The position numbers were made by a program, and so were the translations under genes. Below the pieces are notes generated by a model. The model was not told the origin of the DNA. It ran no database searches and was given only the letters and a program-made list of their open reading frames with translations. From assembly GCF_018333375.1 (NCBI RefSeq), contig NZ_BORW01000026.1:1-64000 (forward strand): 64,000 nt of DNA, written 5' to 3'. This document shows, in pieces, positions 1 through 8,369 of this stretch; the first letter of the stretch is position 1; every line of letters begins with the position of its first letter. The DNA comes from Paenibacillus cookii. GTDB taxonomy: Bacteria > Bacillota > Bacilli > Paenibacillales > Paenibacillaceae.

Positions 1-1
1 G

Positions 2-124
2 GCGTTCACGGAAGCAAAATCCAAACGGGATCAGTCTGCCGTTGTATGTCAACTCCAGCAATGGATTGCGAGTTTGCCCAATTATATCAAGGCTTTGTTC
101 GGAAAATTAAGCTGCGAAAGTTGA
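2..124 (+). CDS. Partial ORF, possible transposase C-terminus
   Basis: The open frame enters from the left edge and stops at 122-124, giving 40 residues that end in ...GKLSCES. A short basic/aromatic tail ending in a Cys-Glu-Ser motif resembles the ends of some IS4-type transposases, but the fragment is too short to assign. No inverted repeat could be matched because the other end lies outside the window. A second frame (positions 1-135) is also open, so even the reading frame is uncertain. Treat as a possible remnant only. Confidence 0.3.
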   Translation, partial: AFTEAKSKRDQSAVVCQLQQWIASLPNYIKALFGKLSCES

Positions 125-326
125 GTTCTTTATAACTATTTTCCTAAACTTCATACTTTTTTCGTTCCTGCGCTACTAAAAAGGACGATTGGCAACGGCC
201 CAGCAGCCTATTTGGCCCATTGTTCTTCATAAGATGCCGAAACCAGCCCGAATATGGAACGCGTTTATTGCGGTATTGAAACTTGCGGACGCTTCGGTTC
301 GTCTATGACGATAACGGAGGTGCGAC

Positions 327-1172
327 ATGAAAAAAACGTTCAAAATCAGTTCCATCGTGCTGGCCCTCGCGGTCGCCGTTTCCCTAAGCGGTTGCGGAGG
401 CAAGCAGGAAGCCCAAACGATTGCGCCGGGAACATCCGGCGAACAGAAGGATCAAAATACCCCGCCGGAAATCGGAATAATTCCTGGAACCGATCTGAAA
501 GAAGGAGCGGGACATAACGCCGGCCAACGCCAAAATGAAGACGATGCGGGGACGGCTGGAGAAGGCGTAAAACCACCATCCACCGATCCGAATTCGGAGC
601 CGGTGGCATCCAGGCCGCAAAAATCCCCTCAAGCGATGGGCGACCCGTCATCGGGCGATTCCAAATCTGCGGCTTCCGAGGACGGCGCGGCCGCAAGACC
701 CGGCGAAACCATGCTCGAGGTTACCGTCGAAGGCTCGAAAGAACAACGGCCGGCCAAGCTGGCCCAGGCCGAAGGTTACTCGCTTTATGTGCCGGAGCAT
801 CTTTCCTTTGATCCTGCGAAACATCTGATCTACATGAACATCGATCCCCGCTATTCGGTCCGGATCGAAAAAATGCCTTCCGATTACAACCAAGACGAGC
901 TGCTTCTCGAAGGAAAGGAAGCATTGAAAAAACACGGCGACGTCCGGCAGCTTCATTCCGACGATTTGACCGGCCCGTTGAAAGACACCGAACTGTTCCT
1001 GCTCGCTTCCGGTACGTCGGGAACGTACGAGTACATCGTAAAGGAACTTGACGGCAGCGGTTTTGTGTTCCACGTCTCCATGCCGCAAGGAGAGGCCTCC
1101 GAAGGATTTGGCCCGATGGCCTTTGCCGCTTTGAACAGCATTCAAAACGAGCAGCCGGATGCGATGCCATGA
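327..1172 (+). CDS. Putative lipoprotein of unknown function
   Basis: The 281-residue product begins with a type II signal peptide: basic MKK, a hydrophobic stretch, then the lipobox LSGC with the acylated cysteine at about residue 23. A disordered, Gly/Ser/Pro/Glu-rich linker follows to about residue 125, and a compact C-terminal domain of about 150 residues (starting near EVTVEG and containing YSLYVPEHLSF) probably folds outside the membrane. A good ribosome binding site, GGAGGTG, lies just before the ATG at 327. It is the only plus-strand gene in the first 10 kb and faces mltG tail to tail across a shared hairpin. I do not recognise the domain; an extracytoplasmic binding or envelope role is inferred from the anchor only. 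Confidence 0.8.
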   Translation: MKKTFKISSIVLALAVAVSLSGCGGKQEAQTIAPGTSGEQKDQNTPPEIGIIPGTDLKEGAGHNAGQRQNEDDAGTAGEGVKPPSTDPNSEPVASRPQKSPQAMGDPSSGDSKSAASEDGAAARPGETMLEVTVEGSKEQRPAKLAQAEGYSLYVPEHLSFDPAKHLIYMNIDPRYSVRIEKMPSDYNQDELLLEGKEALKKHGDVRQLHSDDLTGPLKDTELFLLASGTSGTYEYIVKELDGSGFVFHVSMPQGEASEGFGPMAFAALNSIQNEQPDAMP

Positions 1173-1198
1173 AAAAACCGCCCAACGGGCGGTTATTG
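1172..1198. terminator. Bidirectional terminator between lipoprotein gene and mltG
   Basis: A hairpin with arms CCGCCC and GGGCGG around a 3-nt loop lies at 1178-1192, with an A-run before it and T-rich sequence after it. It sits between the convergent lipoprotein gene and mltG. The A-run gives U-tail quality on the minus strand, so it mainly serves mltG and may also serve the plus-strand gene. Confidence 0.7.
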
Positions 1199-1252
1199 CT
1201 TAAAGCTTGCCAATATTTTTGTGCCCCGGTCGATCACATTCCTTTGCCGGGC

Positions 1253-2305
1253 TCAGCCTTTATTGGCGCCGCTTTTGCTTTTTTGGATGTTTTTCAGATG
1301 CTCCTGATACGTCTTCGCAAACAAGTGCTCATGGGAGCCGTCTTTTTTCGTGACGTAATACAGGTAATCCGATGCCTCGGGATTCAGCGCCGCTTCGATC
1401 GAGGCCAGGCTGGGGCTGCAAATCGGCCCCGGCGGAAGCCCTTCATGCAAATAGGTATTGTAAGGACTTTCGACTTTCAAATCCTTATACAGAAGCCGCT
1501 CTTTCGGCTCCGGCAGCGCGTATTGCACCGTTGCGTCGATTTCCAGCTTCATGTTTTTGTCGAGGCGGTTATATATGACCCCCGCCACAAGCGGCCGCTC
1601 CTTATCCACCACAACCTCGCGCTCCACGAGCGACGCGATCGTCAGCATTTCATGCAGCGTAAGGCCGCGGTCGCGCAGCTTTTCCTGCAGGTTCGGGATG
1701 CCGTCCAGCTTGCTTTGCGTTTGCTCCATCATCCGCCGGAACATTTCGGGTTCGGTCGTTCCCTTTTTAAAATCGTACGTATCCGGGAACAAATACCCTT
1801 CCGCCGCATGCTTCAGCTTGCCGTTATCCGGGACTTCCTTAAACGCGGCAATCGCTTCGTTCCCGGGGTGATCCGCCAGCTGCAGGAAAGAGTCGGCCGG
1901 AGCCCCCGTCGCTTCGCTGACCTTTGCGGCGATTTGCTCGACGGTGTAACCTTCCGGAATCGTAATCCGCACCATCTCTTCCTTCACCACGTCGCCCTTG
2001 TTCAGCTTGGCGATCAGCTCGTCCAACGTCGCGCCCGGCTTGGCCTCGTAAATGCCTGCTTGAAAACGCGAGCCTTCCCGTTTCCACTTCAGGTACCCTT
2101 TAAAAACCGCAGCATTTTTGATCAGTCCGTTTTGTTGAAGCACATCGGCTATTTTGGAGGTGCCCATGCCCGGTTCGATCGTGAATTTCACGGGCTCGTC
2201 CGACGCTTGAACCGGCTGGAGTCCGTTCCACACGTAATAGGCTCCCCCGCCCGCTCCTAGCAGAAGAATAATCAGAATTACAATTACGACTTTGACAGCT
2301 TTCAA
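1253..2305 (-). CDS. mltG: Endolytic murein transglycosylase MltG (YceG-like)
   Basis: MltG cleaves nascent peptidoglycan glycan strands at the outer face of the membrane. The protein has a single N-terminal membrane helix (VVIVILIILLL), a LysM-like region, and the YceG catalytic domain with LVEREV, whose glutamate is the expected catalytic residue, followed by AGVIYNRL and the LEIDATVQYAL segment typical of the family. The open frame extends upstream to 2365, but a terminator hairpin lies there; the TTG at 2305 is preceded by AAGGG at a 10-nt spacing and gives about 350 residues beginning LKAVKVV, so I chose it. A GTG at 2323 is an alternative. The gene follows the two DUF1292 genes, as in Bacillus. 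Confidence 0.93.
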   Translation of the reverse strand: MKAVKVVIVILIILLLGAGGGAYYVWNGLQPVQASDEPVKFTIEPGMGTSKIADVLQQNGLIKNAAVFKGYLKWKREGSRFQAGIYEAKPGATLDELIAKLNKGDVVKEEMVRITIPEGYTVEQIAAKVSEATGAPADSFLQLADHPGNEAIAAFKEVPDNGKLKHAAEGYLFPDTYDFKKGTTEPEMFRRMMEQTQSKLDGIPNLQEKLRDRGLTLHEMLTIASLVEREVVVDKERPLVAGVIYNRLDKNMKLEIDATVQYALPEPKERLLYKDLKVESPYNTYLHEGLPPGPICSPSLASIEAALNPEASDYLYYVTKKDGSHEHLFAKTYQEHLKNIQKSKSGANKG

Positions 2306-2327
2306 AAAAATCCAACCCTTCACAACC

Positions 2328-2351
2328 AAAAAGGACGGTCTGCACCGCCCT
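2328..2351 (-). terminator. Terminator or attenuator between DUF1292 gene and mltG
   Basis: On the minus strand the arms GGGCGGT and ACCGTCC (one G-T pair) form a hairpin followed by a five-T run at 2332-2328. It lies after the second DUF1292 stop and just upstream of the preferred mltG start, so mltG may be transcribed by read-through or from its own promoter. Confidence 0.65.
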
Positions 2352-2407
2352 CTTTGTGTATTCATTTTGAAATTTTGTCTTCTCAGGGAAGCTGTAAATG
2401 CTCCGAA

Positions 2408-2719
2408 TCAATGTTCGTCGTCTTCCGGGAACGTCATCTCGTCGTACAGCTCGGTAATGTTTTCCCATTCGTCGTCGTCATCGATGGTGGCCAGCTCCAA
2501 ATCCCCGTCCGGCGACTTCACGACTTTCAAAATGTTGTATTCGCCGCTTCGGTCGTCGGGGCTTTGCAGCACCGCATAGGTTTGGCCGCCCACTTCAAAT
2601 TCCGCTGCCAGGTCGTAAACTTCGGTGGAACCGTCTTCGTCCTGCAGCTCTACAGTCGGACCGAACGTTTCCTTCAGCACGGAAGTCCACACGGCCTGGT
2701 CTGCAGAAAAATCACTCAT
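2408..2719 (-). CDS. DUF1292 family protein (second copy)
   Basis: An acidic protein of about 103 residues starting MSDFSADQ, with the DUF1292 pattern of beta strands that end in acidic stretches (VYDLAAEFEVGG, YNILKVVKSPDG, DDDDEWENITELYDE). The start is the ATG at 2719, preceded by GGAGGTAATGTGC; the longer open frame upstream would need codons inside the previous gene. The start overlaps the stop of the upstream DUF1292 gene by eight bases, which suggests translational coupling. DUF1292 proteins (B. subtilis YrzB type) are widespread in Firmicutes between ruvX and mltG; the molecular function is not established. Confidence 0.88.
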   Translation of the reverse strand: MSDFSADQAVWTSVLKETFGPTVELQDEDGSTEVYDLAAEFEVGGQTYAVLQSPDDRSGEYNILKVVKSPDGDLELATIDDDDEWENITELYDEMTFPEDDEH

Positions 2720-3020
2720 GCACATTACCTCCATCAAGTTCGGCAACCAAGGTGTTGAAGGTTTCCTCGACGATCTCCCACTCCGCATCATCTTCGATCA
2801 TGTAGAGCTTGAGGTCATCCCCGTCCTCTTCGTAACGGAACGCATACACCTCGTCCGAATCCTCGTCTCCCGCTTCCAGAGGTACGACCATCATATACTT
2901 GTTGTCCGAGCCATCGACTTCAAATTTCATGATGACTTCGAATTCTTCTTCATTGCCTTCGTCATCGGGAATATAAATAATATCCGGTTCTTCCTCAAAA
3001 AGATTACGCTCATTGGCCAT
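2712..3020 (-). CDS. DUF1292 family protein (YrzB-like, first copy)
   Basis: A 102-residue, strongly acidic protein (MANERNLFEEEPD...). It contains the canonical DUF1292 features: IIYIPDDEGNEEEFEVI at the N-terminus, then YMMVVPLE, VYAFRYEEDGDDLKLYMIEDDAEW and a C-terminal helix. Its position directly downstream of ruvX matches B. subtilis yrzB. The stop overlaps the start of a second DUF1292 gene, so the locus holds a tandem pair of diverged paralogues with different N-termini. Function unknown; the acidic, compact form suggests protein or nucleic-acid interaction, which is inference. Confidence 0.9.
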   Translation of the reverse strand: MANERNLFEEEPDIIYIPDDEGNEEEFEVIMKFEVDGSDNKYMMVVPLEAGDEDSDEVYAFRYEEDGDDLKLYMIEDDAEWEIVEETFNTLVAELDGGNVHE

Positions 3021-3032
3021 CTGTGATCACCC

Positions 3033-3449
3033 TCACCCTTTAGTCTTTGAGTCTAAATAATTTTGCAAAATCAAGCTTGCAGCCATTTTATCCACAACTT
3101 GCTTTCGCTTCTTCCGGCTGACGTCAGCCTCGATCAGCGTCCGCTCGGCAGACACGGTTGTCAGCCGCTCATCCCACAGGTGGACGGGTAATTTCAGCAT
3201 TTCTTTTAGCTTGTCAGCGAAATCGATACAGATTTCACCGCGGGGACCGATGCTGCCGTTCATGTTTTTGGGCAGTCCGACGACGATCTCCTCCACCTCG
3301 TAGTCGCGGACCAATTCCGCGATCCGCGATACTTCGGAACCGTCGCGCCGCCGTTCCACCACTTCCAGTCCCTGCGCGGTCCATCCGAATAAATCACTGA
3401 CGGCAACACCAATTTTGCGGTCGCCGTAGTCCAACCCCATGATTCTCAT
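3033..3449 (-). CDS. ruvX: Holliday junction resolvase-like RuvX (YqgF)
   Basis: A 138-residue RNase H-fold protein. Visible motifs are MGLDYGDRKIGVAVSD (first acidic strand), VVGLPKNMNGSIG, and DERLTTVSAERTL near the C-terminus, which together carry the acidic metal-binding residues of the YqgF family. The family has been linked to Holliday junction resolution and, in E. coli, to 16S rRNA 5' maturation; which role applies here cannot be read from sequence. It lies 10 bases from the end of ireB and upstream of the DUF1292 pair, the standard Firmicute arrangement ireB-ruvX-yrzB. Confidence 0.95.
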   Translation of the reverse strand: MRIMGLDYGDRKIGVAVSDLFGWTAQGLEVVERRRDGSEVSRIAELVRDYEVEEIVVGLPKNMNGSIGPRGEICIDFADKLKEMLKLPVHLWDERLTTVSAERTLIEADVSRKKRKQVVDKMAASLILQNYLDSKTKG

Positions 3450-3459
3450 TAAAGCTCTC

Positions 3460-3717
3460 CTATCGGTGATTGGCTAAGTAGAACCGGACCAGCTCTTCAA
3501 TCAACTCATCACGCTCTTTTTTTCTGACCAAACTTCTTGCGTTGTTATGGCGGGGGATATATGCCGGATCTCCGGATAGGAGGTAACCGACGATCTGGTT
3601 GATCGGATTGTATTCCTTTTCAACCAATGCGTCATACACCATCAAAAGGATGTCTTTGGAAGACGCTTCCTTTTCGTCGCCTTTAACGCTAAACTTCATC
3701 GTTTTATCCATGGAGTC
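3460..3717 (-). CDS. ireB: IreB family regulatory phosphoprotein
   Basis: An 85-residue protein starting MDSMDKTMKFSV, with the IreB signature YDALVEKEYNPINQIVGYLLSGDPAYIPRHNNAR spread over residues 30-65 and a charged C-terminal helix. IreB (B. subtilis YrzL) is a small substrate of the PASTA kinase IreK in Enterococcus, where it affects cephalosporin resistance; the N-terminal threonine in MDKTMKF is in the usual position for phosphorylation. The start ATG at 3717 is preceded by GAGGTG; the upstream extension to 3759 lacks a site. It is directly followed by ruvX. Confidence 0.93.
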   Translation of the reverse strand, partial: DSMDKTMKFSVKGDEKEASSKDILLMVYDALVEKEYNPINQIVGYLLSGDPAYIPRHNNARSLVRKKERDELIEELVRFYLANHR

Positions 3718-3880
3718 CATATTGTGACACCTCGCTTCTTCAACGGCGTGCCGAAGCACACTGTTGACGAATTGATTCTTTAGGCTTCATATCTTCTTCT
3801 AATATAACATAATCATCCCGCAGTAAGGAAACTCCAAGGACAAATTAAACAAATTTTTCTTTTCAGAACCTTCCCGCATC

Positions 3881-6502
3881 TTATGCGTTGGCGACCAATT
3901 CCTCCGCCAGCTTCAAAGCATCATCGAGCTTGCTTGCGTCTTTGGCGCCCGCTTGGGCCATGTCCGGACGGCCGCCGCCTCCGCCGCCGCAAACGGCCGC
4001 GATTTCTTTCACGAGCTTGCCTGCGTGCAGGCCTGCTTTGGTCAGCTCTTGCGGAACCGAGACGACGAAGTTCACTTTGTCTTCGATGGCTGCGCCCAGA
4101 ACGAGCACGGCCGACGGCAATTTGTTTTTCAGTTCATCGGCAAGGGTGCGGAGCCCGTCCATGCTGCCGACCGTAACGCGAACCGCGAGCAGTTCTTTTC
4201 CGCCGACCGTTTTTACCTGGTCGGTCAGTTGTCCCGCTTCGATCATGCTCAGCTTGCTTTGCAGCGATTCGTTTACGCGGCTCAGCTCTTTCAGCTGGGC
4301 ATGAACGGATTCGATGCGCTTCGGCACGTCGTTCAGATTGGACTTCAGCATTTCGGCGGATTGCTTCAGCAAATCCAGCTGGCTTTCGACGAATTGGTAC
4401 GCCGCGCGGCCCGTTACCGCTTCGATCCGGCGCACGCCGGAACCGATGCCGCTTTCGCTCACCAGCTTGAAGATGCCGATCTCCGACGTATTGCCTACAT
4501 GGCAGCCGCCGCAAAGCTCCAGGCTGTAATCGCCGACCTGGACGACGCGCACAATGTCGCCGTATTTTTCGCCGAACAGGGCCATGGCGCCCATCGCTTT
4601 GGCTTCGTCGATCGGCTTGTATTCGATGTTTACGTTCACGGCGTTCCAAATCTGCTCGTTGACGCGGCGTTCGATGTCCGCAAGCTCCTCGGCCGAGATG
4701 CTGCCGAAATGGGAGAAGTCGAAGCGCAAACGCTGCGGCTCCACCAAAGAGCCGGCCTGGTTGACATGCTCTCCAAGCACTTCCTTCAGCGCCTTATGCA
4801 GAAGGTGGGTTGCCGTATGGTTTTTGACGATATCGCGGCGTTTGGCCTGATCCACTTCGGCTTTTACCGTTTCGCCCACTTTGAGCTCCCCGGCTTCTAC
4901 AGTTACGATATGCACGTGCTGCCCGTGAGGCGCCTTGTACAAGCCCTCCACTTTTGCGGTCACGCTGCCGCCGCGCAGAAGCCCTTGGTCGCTGACCTGG
5001 CCGCCGCTTTCGGCATAAAACGGGGTTTTTTCGAGAATGACCTGGCAGGTCGCGCCTTCGCCGGCACTCTCCACCATGGCTTCATCCACGATGATCGCCA
5101 AAATTTTGGACTCCGCTACGGTGTCATTATATCCAACAAATTCGCTTTTAACCGTATAATCGGAGAGCGCGCCTCCCTGCACCTTCATGCCGCCGCTTTC
5201 CTGGCGGGCCGCACGCGCGCGGTCGCGCTGCTCCTGCATGGAAGCGTCGAACCCTTCGCGGTCGACCGTAAGGCCATGCTCCAGGGCGAAATCTTCGGTC
5301 AGGTCAAACGGGAATCCGTAAGTATCGTACAATTTGAACGCATCCTGGCCGCCGATGACTTTCGTGCCGTTTTCCAGCGCCTTTTTGCTGATGTCTTCGA
5401 GAATCGCCAAACCTTCGGACAACGTTTCATGGAAACGCTCCTCTTCCGTGCGGATGACTTTTTCGATGAACTCGCGTTTTTCGACGACTTCCGGATAAAA
5501 AACGCCCATGATATCGCCGACGGTTTCGGTCAGCGTGTAAAGGAACGGACGGTCGAGTCCGAGCACCTTGCCGTAACGCACGGCGCGGCGGAGCAGACGG
5601 CGGATGACGTAACCGCGGCCTTCGTTGGACGGCAGCACGCCGTCGCCCACGGCGAACGTCACGGTACGGATATGGTCGGCGATGACCTTCAGCGCAACGT
5701 CTTTTTCCACGCTGTCATTGTAGTTCACGCCGGCAAGCTTGGCCGTTTGTTGAATGATCGGCTGGAACAGGTCCGTGTCGAAGTTCGAATCCACGTTTTG
5801 CAAAATCGAAGCAAACCGTTCCAGGCCGGCGCCGGTATCGATGTTTTTATTCGGAAGCGGCGTATAGGAGCCGTCTTTGTTATGGTTGAACTGCGAAAAT
5901 ACGAGGTTCCATACTTCGAGGAAACGCTCGTTTTCCCCGCCGGGATACATTTCGGGATCGGACAGGTCGCCGTAAGCCTCGCCGCGGTCGTAGAAAATTT
6001 CGGTACAAGGTCCGCAAGGGCCTTCGCCGATATCCCAGAAGTTATCCTCCAGCTTGACGATGCGCTCGGCAGGCAGTCCGATTTTTTCGTTCCACAGCTT
6101 AAATGCTTCTTCGTCTTCCGGATATACCGTGACGGAGAGGCGCTCCGGATCGAAGCCGATCCATTCCTTGCCGGTCAGGAACTCCCATGCCCACGTGATG
6201 GCTTCTTCCTTGAAGTAGTCGCCGATCGAGAAGTTGCCCAGCATTTCGAAAAACGTATGGTGGCGGCGGGTTTTGCCGACGTTTTCGATGTCGTTGGTGC
6301 GGATGCATTTCTGGGAGTTGGTCAGGCGCGGATTTTCCGGGCTGATCCGTCCGTCGAAATAAGGTTTGAGCGGCGCCATGCCCGCATTGATCCATAGCAG
6401 GGACGGGTCGTTATGCGGCACGAGCGGGGCGCTCGGTTCGATTTTATGCCCTTTGCTTGCAAAAAACTCAAGCCATTTGGAACGGATTTCGCTTGCTTTC
6501 AT
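3881..6502 (-). CDS. alaS: Alanyl-tRNA synthetase
   Basis: A full-length 873-residue class II synthetase. It has the catalytic N-terminal domain (SEIRSKWLEFFASKGH, SLLWINAGMAPLKPYF, GPCGPCTEIFYDRG), an editing domain with the zinc-binding HTATHLLHKAL and CGGCHVGNT motifs, and the C-terminal DHHA1 domain ending in the glycine run GGGGGGRPDMAQAG. It charges tRNA-Ala in the cytoplasm and clears Ser/Gly mischarges. Expression is under the alanine T-box that lies immediately upstream on the same strand. The downstream neighbour is ireB across a 160-base gap with no strong terminator. Confidence 0.98.
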   Translation of the reverse strand: MKASEIRSKWLEFFASKGHKIEPSAPLVPHNDPSLLWINAGMAPLKPYFDGRISPENPRLTNSQKCIRTNDIENVGKTRRHHTFFEMLGNFSIGDYFKEEAITWAWEFLTGKEWIGFDPERLSVTVYPEDEEAFKLWNEKIGLPAERIVKLEDNFWDIGEGPCGPCTEIFYDRGEAYGDLSDPEMYPGGENERFLEVWNLVFSQFNHNKDGSYTPLPNKNIDTGAGLERFASILQNVDSNFDTDLFQPIIQQTAKLAGVNYNDSVEKDVALKVIADHIRTVTFAVGDGVLPSNEGRGYVIRRLLRRAVRYGKVLGLDRPFLYTLTETVGDIMGVFYPEVVEKREFIEKVIRTEEERFHETLSEGLAILEDISKKALENGTKVIGGQDAFKLYDTYGFPFDLTEDFALEHGLTVDREGFDASMQEQRDRARAARQESGGMKVQGGALSDYTVKSEFVGYNDTVAESKILAIIVDEAMVESAGEGATCQVILEKTPFYAESGGQVSDQGLLRGGSVTAKVEGLYKAPHGQHVHIVTVEAGELKVGETVKAEVDQAKRRDIVKNHTATHLLHKALKEVLGEHVNQAGSLVEPQRLRFDFSHFGSISAEELADIERRVNEQIWNAVNVNIEYKPIDEAKAMGAMALFGEKYGDIVRVVQVGDYSLELCGGCHVGNTSEIGIFKLVSESGIGSGVRRIEAVTGRAAYQFVESQLDLLKQSAEMLKSNLNDVPKRIESVHAQLKELSRVNESLQSKLSMIEAGQLTDQVKTVGGKELLAVRVTVGSMDGLRTLADELKNKLPSAVLVLGAAIEDKVNFVVSVPQELTKAGLHAGKLVKEIAAVCGGGGGGRPDMAQAGAKDASKLDDALKLAEELVANA

Positions 6503-6544
6503 GGTTATACAGCCTCCAGCTTCAATTTATGGGAAAACAACATA

Positions 6545-6843
6545 AAAACGCCCCTGAAAAATTTCAGGGACGATCATATCGCGGTACCACCCTGGTTATC
6601 GCCCGAACCGTCCTGTTGCATTCCGCAGAATGCCCGTCCGTCGGAGCGATCTCCTCGTATAGCCTGTAACGGGGCCAGCCGGCGGGGTTTGCCCGCACTC
6701 CGAAATCAGCTTTCCGGCAGCGCCCGCATGCGGATTCTTCCAGCCATCCGCGCTGCTTCAGCGCGAAGGAATCCGTTCTCTGTCCAAGGAGCCTCTCAGC
6801 CGTACTTCATTTCATCGCCGTTTTGTCCATTTTGAACATATTC
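6545..6843 (-). ncRNA. T-box leader of alaS (alanine specifier)
   Basis: The minus strand carries the T-box core GGTGGTACCGCG at about 6579-6590 and, beyond it, a terminator hairpin CCCTGAAA/TTTCAGGGG followed by TTTTT at about 6550-6575. Further 5' are a GGCTGGAA segment (GNUG-like element) and GGAAAGCTGA, in which GCT at 6708-6710 is the likely alanine specifier codon. The leader is about 300 nt, the usual size. Uncharged tRNA-Ala would pair with the specifier and the core and prevent termination. Confidence 0.93.
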
Positions 6844-6849
6844 TACACA

Positions 6850-6878
6850 AGTATATCGGCGCAGCGGGGGAATGTCAA
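6850..6878 (-). promoter_or_regulatory. Sigma-A promoter for the alaS T-box transcript
   Basis: The minus strand reads TTGACA, 17 bases, TATACT, a near-consensus vegetative promoter. Transcription should start near 6843, at the 5' end of the T-box leader. Confidence 0.85.
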
Positions 6879-6889
6879 TCCAGGGCGGT

Positions 6890-7957
6890 TCAGGTCGTCT
6901 TGCGCTTGATGTAATAGGCGAAAAAATGCTGCAGCAGCACCTTCAGCACCGCAAACACGGGAACGGCGAGAATGAGGCCGACGATGCCCGCCATTTCCCC
7001 TCCGACAAGCAGCGCAAAAATGATGACGATCGGATGGAGATGCAGCTTTTTGCCGACCACCTGCGGAGAAATGACGTTGCTCTCCAAAATTTGGCATATC
7101 CAATTGACGACGATGACCAGCAGAACCATTTTCCATGAAATCGTCGAAGCCATGACGACCGCGGGAGCCGCCCCCAGAAAGGGGCCGAGATACGGCACGA
7201 TGTTAAAAACGGCGACGATGCTGGCCATCAAAAGCGCGTACGGCATCCCGACGATCATATACCCGATATACGCCAGCACGCCGATGATGAAACAGACGAT
7301 AAACTGCCCCCGCACGTAATTGCCGAGCGCCAGGTCGATCTCTTTCAGCACGCTTACGGTCGCTTTGCGCCGGGAACGGGGAAGATACGAAACGATCGCC
7401 CGCTCAAAAACGTCGAAGTCCTTCAAAATATAAAAAATGAGGAACGGAACGATAAAAATGTTCAGCACCAGATTAATCGTCGTACCGATGTTGTCGATAA
7501 AATCGGAGATCCCCGCCGCCAGCCGGTCTTCCCATTGCAAAAACCAGCGGTCCACCCCTGCCATCACCCCGTCCGGGAGCAGTTTCTGGTCCAGCCGGTT
7601 CATGAGGCTTTGCGCATGCATCGTCATTTCCGGCAGGTGTTCGTTCAGCTCCTCCATTTGCTCGATCAGCACCGGAATCATATTGATGAGGATGACCGCC
7701 ACGCAGGTGATGAACACGGCGTAAATCAACAGCACGGCAATGCCCCTCGGCACTTTGCGGTCGGCCAGCAGGCAAACGATCGGATTCAGCACGTACGAGA
7801 TGATCATCGCCACGATAAACGGAGCCAAAATCACTTTGAAAAAATGGTATATATTCATGAACATCGGGCGAAGCAGCCAAATGAAATAAAGGGCGATCAG
7901 GCCGAGAATAAACCAGATGAGCAAACGGAACCACTTGTTTCCGGTCATGTTCTCCAA
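6890..7957 (-). CDS. AI-2E family transporter-like membrane protein
   Basis: About 355 residues with roughly eight predicted membrane segments in the AI-2E/PerM pattern: two N-terminal helices, a long soluble loop around residues 95-160, then a helix-rich C-terminal half with VPFLIFYILKDFD and YLGPFLGAAPAVV, which are characteristic of the family. The start is a TTG at 7957 preceded by GGAGG at 9 bases; an in-frame ATG follows three codons later. Equivalent to B. subtilis YrrI, which also lies beside alaS. Substrates of this family vary (signals, ions, export of small molecules) and cannot be assigned here. Confidence 0.88.
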   Translation of the reverse strand: MENMTGNKWFRLLIWFILGLIALYFIWLLRPMFMNIYHFFKVILAPFIVAMIISYVLNPIVCLLADRKVPRGIAVLLIYAVFITCVAVILINMIPVLIEQMEELNEHLPEMTMHAQSLMNRLDQKLLPDGVMAGVDRWFLQWEDRLAAGISDFIDNIGTTINLVLNIFIVPFLIFYILKDFDVFERAIVSYLPRSRRKATVSVLKEIDLALGNYVRGQFIVCFIIGVLAYIGYMIVGMPYALLMASIVAVFNIVPYLGPFLGAAPAVVMASTISWKMVLLVIVVNWICQILESNVISPQVVGKKLHLHPIVIIFALLVGGEMAGIVGLILAVPVFAVLKVLLQHFFAYYIKRKTT

Positions 7958-8059
7958 GGAAGCTTTCCTCCTTTCGGACTTGCTGTACACGTTATTATAT
8001 GTGCGAAAGGAAAAAATTAACCTTGAAAGACCAGCCCGCCCCGGCCAAGCGATAAAGCA

Positions 8060-8120
8060 AAAGAAACCCATCACTAACGCGCGTCTTTCGAGCGAACGCT
8101 AGTGATAGGTTTCTTTTTTT
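8060..8120. terminator. Strong bidirectional terminator
   Basis: A long inverted repeat (AAGAAACC-ATCACTA and TAGTGAT-GGTTTCTT) with flanking A and T runs on both sides. On the minus strand it ends the zinc-ribbon transcript before the AI-2E gene; on the plus strand it is equally convincing, although no plus-strand gene is visible upstream. Confidence 0.85.
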
Positions 8121-8149
8121 GCCGAAAAAGCATGTTCATAAGTTCACTT

Positions 8150-8362
8150 TCAATTGGACGCGTGCAGATGCGGGAATTCCTGAGGAATTTCCTCGAAAAA
8201 CAGATCGTCCAGCGAACTAAGCGTGCCGTCCTCTTCGACTTGATAGACGGACATTTTATCTCCGTTGACCGTCAGTTCGATAAAACAGCCCCAGCAATAA
8301 AATTGGTGCGAACCGATTTTACCGATATCTTTGGAATTACAGTTGGGACATCTCATATTCAT
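8150..8362 (-). CDS. Small zinc-ribbon protein
   Basis: A 70-residue protein beginning MNMRCPNCNSKDIGKIG, with two knuckles, CPNC and CWGC, that form a four-cysteine zinc ribbon in residues 5-26. The C-terminal half is acidic and ends in HLHASN. It is 8 bases downstream of the PRC-barrel gene, so the two are probably co-transcribed and end at the strong terminator that follows. Homologous small proteins occur at this locus in other Bacillales, without known function. Confidence 0.82.
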   Translation of the reverse strand: MNMRCPNCNSKDIGKIGSHQFYCWGCFIELTVNGDKMSVYQVEEDGTLSSLDDLFFEEIPQEFPHLHASN

Positions 8363-8369
8363 AGATCAC

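Noticed and set aside
3953..6397. An 814-residue open frame on the plus strand
   Set aside because: It lies wholly antisense to alaS, has no ribosome binding site and a His/Arg/Phe-rich composition typical of the complement of a high-GC gene.
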